A DNA stretch of 64,000 nt from Stappia indica (lineage in GTDB: Bacteria; Pseudomonadota; Alphaproteobacteria; Rhizobiales; Stappiaceae). Of this stretch, positions 26,598 through 34,152 are shown in pieces. Location of the stretch: positions 682,001-746,000 of the forward strand of contig NZ_CP046908.1 of NCBI RefSeq assembly GCF_009789575.1. The letters are read 5' to 3'. Position 1 is the stretch's first letter. Every line of letters begins with the position of its first letter. Position numbers and translations under genes: made by a program. Under the pieces are notes generated by a model, which was given only the letters and a program-made list of their open reading frames with translations, had not been told where the DNA came from and did not search any database.

Positions 26598-26644
26598 ACG
26601 ATTTTTGTCCATCTCTCGTCGTAACAACGACAGGAGATACATCA

Positions 26645-27406
26645 ATGCCCAGGATTCTCATCACCGGCGCTTCGTCGGGCTTCGGTCTCGCGACTGCGGA
26701 ACTGTTCCTCACGGAAGGATGGGACGTCATCGCGACCATGCGCAAGCCGACGGCCCACGCCATGGCGGCGCACGATCGCCTGCACATCTTGCCGCTCGAC
26801 ATCACCGATGCAGCAAGCATCGCGCAAGCCGTCGCGGACGCCGGTGCTGTCGATGCGCTCGTCAACAATGCCGGGGTCGGCATGTTGAACGCGCTGGAGG
26901 GCGTGGACATGGCCAAGGCCCGCGAACTTTTCGAGACCAATGTCCTCGGTACGATGGCGATGACCCAGGCTGTCCTGCCGGGCATGCGCGCGCGCCGTGC
27001 AGGCGTCATCGTCAACATCAGTTCCAGCGTCACGCTGCGCCCGTTTCCGGCGCTGTCGGTCTATAGCGCCAGCAAGGCCGCCATCAACGCGTTCACGGAA
27101 AGCCTTGCCCTCGAGACGGCGCAATTCGGCATCCGGACGCGGCTCGTCTTGCCGGGCTCGTCCCCGACGACCGCCTTCGGCAAGAATGCCGTGGCGCGTA
27201 TGGGCATGACCGTTCCGGCGCCATACGAGGCTTTCGTGCAGGACTATTTTGCCGCGATGCGCAGCTCGGCCGAGAAAACAGAGGCTGCCGACGTGGCGCA
27301 GGCCGTATGGCGGGCGGTGACGGAGCTGGATGCGCCGATGCGCCTGCCAGCTGGTGCCGACGCCAAAACGCTCTTCAGCCACTCAGGCTCCCGCATCAGC
27401 GGCTGA
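26645..27406 (+). CDS. Short-chain dehydrogenase/reductase (SDR)
   Basis: 253 residues. TGASSGFG cofactor loop (residues ~7-14), LDITD, VNNAGVG, catalytic Ser in NISSSVTLRPF and YSASKAAINAF with Tyr and Lys, then LVLPGSSPTTAFG. The Arg in MRKPTA after the second strand suggests NADP(H) preference. ATG at 26645 follows CAGGAGATACATCA. It is probably cotranscribed with the hydrolase 52 bases downstream and controlled by the divergent AraC-type regulator. Confidence 0.95.
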   Translation: MPRILITGASSGFGLATAELFLTEGWDVIATMRKPTAHAMAAHDRLHILPLDITDAASIAQAVADAGAVDALVNNAGVGMLNALEGVDMAKARELFETNVLGTMAMTQAVLPGMRARRAGVIVNISSSVTLRPFPALSVYSASKAAINAFTESLALETAQFGIRTRLVLPGSSPTTAFGKNAVARMGMTVPAPYEAFVQDYFAAMRSSAEKTEAADVAQAVWRAVTELDAPMRLPAGADAKTLFSHSGSRISG

Positions 27407-27458
27407 GTGGGCTGGCCTCTGGCCGACCGCTTGCAGCGCCGTCAACCAGGACGACACC

Positions 27459-28406
27459 ATGAACAATCTCATCAATTTATCGCGTTCGATTCCCACGCCC
27501 CAGGCCGGATTGACCGTGGCCTACACGCCGATCATCCTGCCCATGGCTGGGCGCACACCGCTTGAACTGCGCCTCACGGCTCCCGCAAGTGGCAGTGCCC
27601 TGCCAATCGTGCTGCTGTCGCACGGAGCCGGGCCTTCCAAATATGTTCCGTCCAAGGACGGCTACGAACCCCTGGCGCAATTCTGGGCCGAACGCGGTTT
27701 CGCTGTGATCCGGCCAACCCATGGCAATTCGCCGGTCGCGGGCCTGCCGAGCGACGCCCCGGGTGCTCCCTATTTCTGGCGCCAGCGGGTGTCCGAAATG
27801 ACGGCCATTCTCGACCGCCTCAACGAGGTGGAGCAGCAGGCGCCGGCAATAGCGGGTCGCCTCGATCATCGGCGCATCGCGGCCGCCGGGCATTCTTTCG
27901 GCGGCCACACGGTCAGTCTGCTTCTGGGCGCGCAGATTGCTGGGGAGAGCTTTGCCGATACGCGCATATCTGCGGGCGTTCTGCTGGCAGCGCCTGGTCG
28001 CGGTGGCCGCGACCTCACCGAACAAAGTGCGGCCCGCTTTCCCTTTTTCGACGTGGATTTTGCGCATATGACACCCCCCAGTCTTGTGGTCTGCGGCGCG
28101 GATGACAACCCGCACTTCACGCCACGCGGCCCCGAGTGGCATGCCGACGCCTTCCATGACAGCCCGGGGGCCCAGGCTCTTGTCAACGTGCATGGCGTTG
28201 GTCACGGACTGGGCGGCATTGCCGGGTTGGATGCAAAGGAAACCGAGATTGAAGCCCCCGATGCCCTGGAAGCGACGCGGCGGCTCAGCCTCGCCTGGCT
28301 TCGCACCGCTCTCGCAGTTGATGTGGATGCCTGGCCATCTGCTATCGCGTCACTCGACGGCCCTGCCGGCGCATTGGCGACACTAACTCTGCCGGATAAC
28401 GCCTGA
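27459..28406 (+). CDS. Alpha/beta-hydrolase (chlorophyllase/dienelactone-hydrolase-like)
   Basis: 315 residues. IVLLSHGAGPSKYV gives the oxyanion-hole region (HGAG), AAGHSFGGHTVSLL the nucleophile elbow with catalytic Ser, and the C-terminal HGVGHGLGGIAG the catalytic His; CGADDNPHF likely carries the acid. This is the PET-hydrolase/chlorophyllase-like group of alpha/beta hydrolases. No signal peptide, hence cytoplasmic. Substrate unknown; expected to work with the SDR upstream. Confidence 0.92.
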   Translation: MNNLINLSRSIPTPQAGLTVAYTPIILPMAGRTPLELRLTAPASGSALPIVLLSHGAGPSKYVPSKDGYEPLAQFWAERGFAVIRPTHGNSPVAGLPSDAPGAPYFWRQRVSEMTAILDRLNEVEQQAPAIAGRLDHRRIAAAGHSFGGHTVSLLLGAQIAGESFADTRISAGVLLAAPGRGGRDLTEQSAARFPFFDVDFAHMTPPSLVVCGADDNPHFTPRGPEWHADAFHDSPGAQALVNVHGVGHGLGGIAGLDAKETEIEAPDALEATRRLSLAWLRTALAVDVDAWPSAIASLDGPAGALATLTLPDNA

Positions 28407-28595
28407 AGCCGAGCCCGCCGCCCGGCTGGCGCGACAGCCTTGCACGCCTGAAGACCGGAGATGGCGGCATTCGGACCCGACCGGACATTCGCCGTCCATC
28501 CGAAATGCCGCCTTGCACCCCCTTCGGGAAAACGCTCGCTGCACTGAAGCTCTTTTTTTCAAAGAGGCGCACAGGCGCGAGACCCATCCAGGACC
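28407..28595. other. Spacer between hydrolase and MITE copy 2
   Basis: 189 bases. Contains CATTCGGACCCGACC... facing CGAATGCC-type complements around 28460-28510 (GGCGGCATTCGGA and TCCGAAATGCCGCC), forming an imperfect hairpin that may terminate the operon. No gene seen. Confidence 0.45.
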
Positions 28596-28866
28596 CTAGG
28601 TCGTGAACTCATAATTCTGACGAGAAACGGTATGCCCGAACCCGATCGGATACAAGGAGCAAGGCCGCAGGAAACCCGTCAGGTTTTCAAGGACTTGCGA
28701 CGCTGTTGCCGGCGGGTTCCGGCATACCCGAAGGGCGCCGTTCGAGCTTCGATCTGCGGCGTCGGATCGCTCGGCCGGGGGGCCTGCCCCGGCCATCGCG
28801 CTCCTCCTGGCATATCATTGCCCGAACGAACGCCGTTTCCGGCACAATTATGAGTCCACGACCTAG
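28596..28866. mobile_element. MITE-like element, copy 2 (inverted relative to copy 1)
   Basis: A 271-bp element, reverse complement of 23191-23460 with scattered substitutions, same ~21-bp terminal inverted repeats and flanking CTAG. It abuts the 3' end of the acyl-CoA dehydrogenase gene and supplies that gene's TAG stop codon. No transposase is encoded. Confidence 0.9.
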
Positions 28867-29999
28867 CTCAGCAGGTCGCGGGCAATGATGGTTCGCTGGA
28901 TCTCCGAGGAGCCCTCGTAGATCCGGAAGATCCGCAAGTCGCGCAGGTAGCGTTCCAGCGGAAAGTCGCGGGTGTAGCCGTATCCGCCGTGGATCTGCAG
29001 CGCCCGGTCGGCGATGCGCCAGGCCGCCTCGCTGGCGTAGAGCTTGGCAAAGGCGGAGTCCCGCGAATAGCGCTCTCCCGTTCCGCGCTTGCGGGCGGCC
29101 TGCAATCCCAGGGCCCGCGCTGCGGCGAGTTCCGTGGCACTGTCGGCCAGCATCCATTGCAGCCCCTGGAAACTGCCGATCGGCTGTCCGCCGACCTCGC
29201 GTTCCCTGGCATAGGACACAGCCGCATCCAGCGCGGCGCGCGCAATGCCGGTGGCCTGCGCGGCCACTTCGATACGACCATTGTCCAGCACCTTCATCGC
29301 GGTGCGGAACCCGGTGCCCTCGTCGCCCAGCCGGTTTTCCGCAGGCACGTGGCAGTCGAACGAGATCGGGAACACATGGCCGCCGCGCAGGCCCATGGTT
29401 TCCTCGTGCTTGCCGATCTCCACCCCCTCGATCCTGGCCGGTTCCACCACGAAGGCGCTGACCCCGCGGGCGCCGGCAGCACTGTCCGTCTTGGCGTAGA
29501 CCACAATGAAATCCGCCTCCCCCGCATTGGAGATGAAGCACTTGGAGCCCTTCAGCCGGTAGCCGTCGCCGTCGCGGGTGGCGGTGCTGCGCATGTCCGC
29601 CGGGTTGGAGCCGGCCATCGGCTCCGTCAGGGCAAAGGCCCCCAGAGCCTCACCCGCCGCCGCGGCAGGCAGAATGCGCTGCTTCAGCGCCTCATCTGCG
29701 CCCAGAAGCAGCGAATCCGTGGCCAGGAAATGCGCGGTCAGCATCGAGGCGGTCGAGCCGCAGGCCGCCGCGATGGCCTCCACCGCACAGTAGAGCGCCG
29801 GCCCGGACAGGCCGATGCCGCCATAGGCTTCGGGCAGGTTCATCCCCATGATGCCCATCTCGGCCAGCGCCGGACGATGCAGGGTCGCAAATCGGGACTT
29901 TGCATCGATTTCGGCGGCGGCAGGCACCAGAACCTTGCCAGAGAACCGTTCGATCTGGCCGATGACGGCCTGTTCTTCGCTGTTCAGATCAACGCTCAT
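28863..29999 (-). CDS. Acyl-CoA dehydrogenase
   Basis: 378 residues, full length. Flavin-dependent alpha,beta-dehydrogenation of acyl-CoA. Landmarks are LPEAYGGIGLSGPAL, ALTEPMAGSNPADM (FAD/substrate loop), KCFISNAGEADF, the GTGFRTAMKVLDNGRIEVAAQA helix region, and the C-terminal IHGGYGYTRDFPLERYLRD and RIYEGSSEIQRTIIARDLL segments; the Glu in YEGSSE is the likely catalytic base. The terminal Ser and the TAG stop arise where the MITE was inserted. It overlaps the upstream CoA-transferase gene by 4 bases (ATGA). Confidence 0.96.
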   Translation of the reverse strand: MSVDLNSEEQAVIGQIERFSGKVLVPAAAEIDAKSRFATLHRPALAEMGIMGMNLPEAYGGIGLSGPALYCAVEAIAAACGSTASMLTAHFLATDSLLLGADEALKQRILPAAAAGEALGAFALTEPMAGSNPADMRSTATRDGDGYRLKGSKCFISNAGEADFIVVYAKTDSAAGARGVSAFVVEPARIEGVEIGKHEETMGLRGGHVFPISFDCHVPAENRLGDEGTGFRTAMKVLDNGRIEVAAQATGIARAALDAAVSYAREREVGGQPIGSFQGLQWMLADSATELAAARALGLQAARKRGTGERYSRDSAFAKLYASEAAWRIADRALQIHGGYGYTRDFPLERYLRDLRIFRIYEGSSEIQRTIIARDLLS

Positions 30000-31177
30000 C
30001 GGGGCTCTCCCTGCTCGGGCCGCAGTTGTTGCAGAATGTCATGGGTGTGGGCGCCCAGGGCGGGCGCCGGCAGGCGTTCGCCCCGCGGCGCACCGCTGAA
30101 ATGCACCGGCTGCTCCGGTACGGTGACCGTGCCGAGGACGGGATGATCCACTGTCGATGCCAGCCCGCGCGCGCGCGCTTGCGGCGAGTTCCAGGCCTCG
30201 GATACCGAGCACAGGGCTGCGGCCGGAATGCCCGCCTCGGACAGAACCGCCACAGCCTCCTTCGCGCTGCGGTCGGCGGCCCAGCTTTCGATGTGCTGCG
30301 CCAGCGCCGGCTCGTTCTGCCGCCGCAAGGCATCGCCGGCAAACCGCGGATCATCGGCCAGGTCCGGCGCGCCGATGGCGGCCGCGAAACGCTCGAACAA
30401 CCGGTCGTTCAGGACCGCGACGGTGAAACCGCCGTCCCTCGCCGGATAGGTGCCGAAGGGGGCCGACAGCGCATGCTTGCTGCCCGTCCGCCTTGGCGTC
30501 TCGCCCGCCATCAGCGCCCGACAGGCCGCCACCGGCATCATCGACACCAACGCGTCGTAGAGCGCCAGATCGACATGCCGCCCCCTGCCGCTGCGGCTGC
30601 GGTCGAACAGCGCCACCATCGCCCCGAAGGCCGCGAACATGCCGCCGGCGACATCGGCAAAGGCTTCGCCGACCATCATGGGCGGACCGTCTTCGGCGCC
30701 GGTCATATCCATCAGCCCGCTCATCGCCTGGATGATGATGTCATAGGCCGGCTGCATCCGGTTCGGGCCCGTCTGGCCGAACCCGGACACGGAAACGTAG
30801 ACCAGCCGGGGACAGGCCTCGCACAGCGCCTGCGCCCCCAGCCCGAACCGCTCCATCACACCGGGGCGGAAGTTCTCGACCAGCACGTCGCACTCCGCCG
30901 CCAACGCCCGGGCCGCCGCCGCGCCTTCTTCGGATTTCAGATCCAGAACGATCGATTTCTTGCCGCGGTTCACCGATTGGAACAGCAGGCTCTCGCCGTC
31001 CTTGAACGGACCGATATGGCGGTAATCGTCACCCGCGGGAGGCTCGACCTTGATCACCTCCGCACCCAGATCGGCCATCAGCGCCGTGCAGTAGGGCCCG
31101 GCCAGGACACGGGAGAAATCCAGCACCCGGACACCCTCGAGCGGCCTGCGCCCCGTCGTTCTGTCAGTTTCGAACAT
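29996..31177 (-). CDS. CaiB/BaiF (class III) CoA-transferase
   Basis: 393 residues. Family motifs: LEGVRVLDFSRVLAGPYC, MADLGAEVIKVEPPAGDDYR with the catalytic Asp at the class III position, NRGKKSIVLDLKSEEG, LVENFRPGVMERFGL, VSVSGFGQTGP and RGRHVDLALYDAL. It moves CoA between carboxylic acids. With the acyl-CoA dehydrogenase directly behind it, the pair probably activates and oxidises one organic acid. The start at 31177 precedes MFETDRTTGRRPLEGVRV. It is divergent from a LysR gene. Confidence 0.96.
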   Translation of the reverse strand: MFETDRTTGRRPLEGVRVLDFSRVLAGPYCTALMADLGAEVIKVEPPAGDDYRHIGPFKDGESLLFQSVNRGKKSIVLDLKSEEGAAAARALAAECDVLVENFRPGVMERFGLGAQALCEACPRLVYVSVSGFGQTGPNRMQPAYDIIIQAMSGLMDMTGAEDGPPMMVGEAFADVAGGMFAAFGAMVALFDRSRSGRGRHVDLALYDALVSMMPVAACRALMAGETPRRTGSKHALSAPFGTYPARDGGFTVAVLNDRLFERFAAAIGAPDLADDPRFAGDALRRQNEPALAQHIESWAADRSAKEAVAVLSEAGIPAAALCSVSEAWNSPQARARGLASTVDHPVLGTVTVPEQPVHFSGAPRGERLPAPALGAHTHDILQQLRPEQGEPR

Positions 31178-31262
31178 GCATCCCCCATCATTTGTTTGCT
31201 GGAGGATAGCGTCCGGTTGGGTATACTCGGAAATAAGAGCGCGATATAAAGGATATTCCCGT

Positions 31263-32159
31263 TTGAATATACCGTTGAACTTTCGCCAGGTCGAAATCCT
31301 GCTGGCGGTCGCGGACACCGGCAGCACCGCGGCGGCAAGCCGCGCGCTGAACACCTCGCAGCCCGCGGTTTCGCTGGCCATTTCCCGCTGCGAGGAGGTG
31401 TTCGGGCAGAAGCTTTTCATCCGCATCCCCGGACGCGGGATGGAGCTGACCCCGTTCGGGCAGCACAAGCTCGCCCAGCTGCGCGAATTGGAGAAGCAGG
31501 CGCGCTGGGTCCTGAGCGGCGGCGAGGGAACGCCGGAATTCCTGCATCTCGGGGTGTTTTCCACCCTGGGCCCGCGCTACGCGCCGCAGTTGGTGCGCGG
31601 CTTTCTGGAAGCCCGCCCCGACGCGGAAGTCCGCATCCTCGAAGGCGACCTGCAAACGCTGTTCGACTGGCTCAGCGAGGGCCGGATCGACCTGGCGCTG
31701 CTCTACGATTTCGGTATTCCGTCCGATTTCGTCATCAGGCCCCTGGCCGCGGCCGAGCCCTATGCCCTGCTGCCGCAGGGGCACAGGTTCGCCGGGCGGA
31801 GCAGCCTGCGCGGCGAAGAGCTGGCGCAGGAGCCGGTCATCCTGGTGAACCTGCCGCACAGCCGCGGCTATTTCCTGTCGCTGTTGCAAAATGCCAGCGT
31901 CCCGGTGCGGGTCGCCCACGAAACCGGCTCGATCGAGATGCTGCGGTCAATGGTGGCCAACGGGTTCGGTATCGGCCTGTTGGCGACCGACCTGCCGGAC
32001 GGCCCCTGCTACGATGGCAGCCCGCTCGTCCGGGTGCCCCTTGCCGGCCACCCGCCGCAGCATCAGATCGCCCTCGCCCATCGCGGCGCGGCGCTTGAAC
32101 GGCCGATCATCCAGGCTTTTACGGCCTTTGCCGAAGCCTGTTTCAGCCCGCCCACCTGA
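31263..32159 (+). CDS. LysR-family transcriptional regulator
   Basis: 298 residues from a TTG start with AAGGA nine bases upstream. N-terminal winged HTH: LNFRQVEILLAVADTGSTAAASRALNTSQP, shortened here to its key helix AAASRALNTSQPAVSLAISR. The effector domain has FLHLGVFSTLGPRYAPQLV and SMVANGFGIGLLATDLP. It is divergent from the CoA-transferase/acyl-CoA dehydrogenase operon and likely activates it in response to its substrate. The 85-bp spacer holds AT-rich TATA-like stretches but no clear T-N11-A site was fixed. Confidence 0.95.
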   Translation: MNIPLNFRQVEILLAVADTGSTAAASRALNTSQPAVSLAISRCEEVFGQKLFIRIPGRGMELTPFGQHKLAQLRELEKQARWVLSGGEGTPEFLHLGVFSTLGPRYAPQLVRGFLEARPDAEVRILEGDLQTLFDWLSEGRIDLALLYDFGIPSDFVIRPLAAAEPYALLPQGHRFAGRSSLRGEELAQEPVILVNLPHSRGYFLSLLQNASVPVRVAHETGSIEMLRSMVANGFGIGLLATDLPDGPCYDGSPLVRVPLAGHPPQHQIALAHRGAALERPIIQAFTAFAEACFSPPT

Positions 32160-32219
32160 GCGCGGGACGGCCCAGAGGGCACAAATCCGCGACATCACGA
32201 CTTGCGCCTTCCGCGGTTT

Positions 32220-32777
32220 TCACACTGCCGGAACACCAGACACCCATTCTCGGCGCAGGACGGCGTATTGCATGGTGTTTTCGTAGATCGGATTGCCGTT
32301 CTCGTCCCTGGTGAACGAGATGAACTCGAGGAACACGCCCTCCCGGCGCATGCCCAGCTTTTCGCACAGGCGCTGCGAGGGCGTGTTGTGGTCCTCGACA
32401 TAGGCATAAAGCCGGCGAAATCCCTTTGCCCGGAACAAGTGGTCGAACAGGGCCCTTGCGGCTTCGAACGCATATCCGCGACCGCCGAACTGCGGATTGA
32501 GGTTCCAGCCGACCGAGGTCGTACCGTCGTCCTCCTCCTCTCCTGCCCCGCCGCCGAACAGATCGCCGATGACCTGGCCGGTCTGTTTCAGGCAGATCGC
32601 CACGCAGCCGTCGTCGAGGGCGCGCTTTTCGACCTCGGCCTGCGCCGCCGCCAGGTCTGCGAGCTTCAGCGACAGGAAGCAGGTGGCGGTCGGCGCGCGC
32701 AAATAGGCAAGGAGGTCTTCTGCATCCCCCGCGCGGAAGCGCCTCAGGATCAGCCGCTCGGTCTCGATGATCTGCAT
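32220..32777 (-). CDS. GNAT acetyltransferase, RimJ/RimL type
   Basis: 185 residues beginning IETERLILRRFRAGDAEDL. Acetyl-CoA site around NPQFGGRGYAFEAARALFDH (R-x-x-G-x-G/A variant), followed by RRLYAYVEDHNTPSQRLCEKLGMRREG. An acidic Gly/Glu/Asp-rich insert (GGGAGEEEDDGTTS) lies before it. Substrate unknown. Start at 32777 by the conserved MQIIETERL. Confidence 0.93.
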   Translation of the reverse strand: MQIIETERLILRRFRAGDAEDLLAYLRAPTATCFLSLKLADLAAAQAEVEKRALDDGCVAICLKQTGQVIGDLFGGGAGEEEDDGTTSVGWNLNPQFGGRGYAFEAARALFDHLFRAKGFRRLYAYVEDHNTPSQRLCEKLGMRREGVFLEFISFTRDENGNPIYENTMQYAVLRREWVSGVPAV

Positions 32778-32944
32778 GTCCGCTTCCCTTCGCAAATCCG
32801 GTCGATGATGGCGTGGGACAGGCTGCCCCCCGCCCTTGCTCGCATCGACGGATGCCCATGATGGCGATCGACGAGGCCGTCAATCCGGTGCCGAGCGTGA
32901 GCCCCGGGACGGCAGGCACGCCAGGATAGCGCGCCCCCGCGCCG

Positions 32945-33463
32945 TCAGAGATCGCAATCGATCATGGCCTGGTAGATCGCCTGCCGGTCCGCGGCATGCC
33001 TGATGGTCTCGACGGCCTCTGGCGACCGAAGCCGACGGGCGATTTTCGACAGAAGCTTCAGATAGCCGTTCTGCTCGCCGGACGGGGTCAGGATCAGGCA
33101 GACGACATCGACCAGCTCTTCGTCGACCGCCTCGAAATCAATCGGCTTTGCCAGGCGGACGAGGAGCACGAACGGCGCGTGCAGGCCCTCCACCGGAGCA
33201 TGGGGGATCGCAATGCCCGCGCCGATGCCGGTCGATCCCAGGTGCTCCCGGCTCTGCAGCGCTTCCAGGATATCCCCCTCCCGGAGGCCCAACGCGTCTG
33301 CAGCCGTTTGCGCCACGAATTCGAGGAGCCTGGGTTTCGAGGGAAGCGATACATCGATGACAACATCGTCCGGCTTCATGACCTCGGAAATTTCCATGAC
33401 TTCACCCGCCCCCATTCGCGTGGCCGCCGCCTTCGGCCGCATTGTCTCTTCGGCCGCTCTCAT
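32945..33463 (-). CDS. PTS EIIA(Ntr)-like protein (PtsN family) coupled to kdpE
   Basis: 172 residues as drawn from an ATG overlapping the kdpE stop (ATGA); an ATG at 33397 (MEISEVMKPDD) would give the usual ~150. The EIIA fold is recognised from KPRLLEFVAQTAADALGL, the phosphorylatable His in GIAIPHAPVEGLHAPF, VVCLILTPSGEQNGYLKLLS and a final helix ending QAMIDCDL. In E. coli and rhizobia EIIA(Ntr) binds KdpD and modulates potassium uptake, so its presence as the last gene of the kdp operon is functionally telling. Whether it is phosphorylated by the PTS(Ntr) chain or is an operon-specific copy is not visible. Confidence 0.9.
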   Translation of the reverse strand: MRAAEETMRPKAAATRMGAGEVMEISEVMKPDDVVIDVSLPSKPRLLEFVAQTAADALGLREGDILEALQSREHLGSTGIGAGIAIPHAPVEGLHAPFVLLVRLAKPIDFEAVDEELVDVVCLILTPSGEQNGYLKLLSKIARRLRSPEAVETIRHAADRQAIYQAMIDCDL

Positions 33464-34152
33464 TCGGCTTCGCGCAGCCGGTAGCCGACGCCCGTCTCGG
33501 TCGTGATGTATTGCGGCTCGTCCGGGCTCCGCTCGATCTTCTGGCGAAGCTGGCGCACATAGACGCGCAGATACTGGACATCGGTCGAACCGCCCCAGAC
33601 CTGTTCGAGCAGGTGCCGGTGCGTGATGACCTTGCCGGCGTGCTGCACGAGAATCCGCAGGATGTCGTACTCCTTCGGGGACAGTTTCACCTCCTTGTCG
33701 GCGACCTTCACGATCCGCTTCACGAGATCGACGGACAGGTCGCCGGTCTGGAAGATCGGCCGTTCTCCCTGTTGCTGGAGCCTGTGGCGCAGGGCCACGC
33801 GAATGCGGGCAACCAGTTCCCTGGTGCCGAACGGCTTGGTCACATAGTCGTCGGCGCCCAGTTCGAGCGCCTTGACGATGCCCGCCTCATCCGTCCGGCT
33901 GGACAGGATGATGATCGGCAGCTCGAGCAGGTCGTTGCGCCACCTGGCCAGCAGGTCGTGTCCCTGGATATCGGGCAGGCCCAGGTCGAGGAGAATGAGG
34001 TCGGGATGCTCGGTCTCGACCTTCTCCATGGCTTCCATGGCGTTGGTCGCCTCCAGGATCGCGTAACCCTCGACCGTCAGGCCGATACGCAGCAGTTTCC
34101 GGATCGGCGGCTCGTCGTCGACGACGAGAATTTTCACGGCCGAGTTGGTCAT
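33460..34152 (-). CDS. kdpE: KDP operon response regulator KdpE
   Basis: 230 residues. Receiver domain with acidic pair VDDEPP, phosphoacceptor Asp56 in LILLDLGLPD, and KPF near residue 107; OmpR/PhoB-type winged HTH with LSPKEYDILRILVQHAGKV and YLRVYVRQLRQKIE. Phosphorylated by KdpD, it activates kdp transcription. The start codon shares one base with the kdpD stop (TGATG). Confidence 0.98.
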   Translation of the reverse strand: MTNSAVKILVVDDEPPIRKLLRIGLTVEGYAILEATNAMEAMEKVETEHPDLILLDLGLPDIQGHDLLARWRNDLLELPIIILSSRTDEAGIVKALELGADDYVTKPFGTRELVARIRVALRHRLQQQGERPIFQTGDLSVDLVKRIVKVADKEVKLSPKEYDILRILVQHAGKVITHRHLLEQVWGGSTDVQYLRVYVRQLRQKIERSPDEPQYITTETGVGYRLREAE

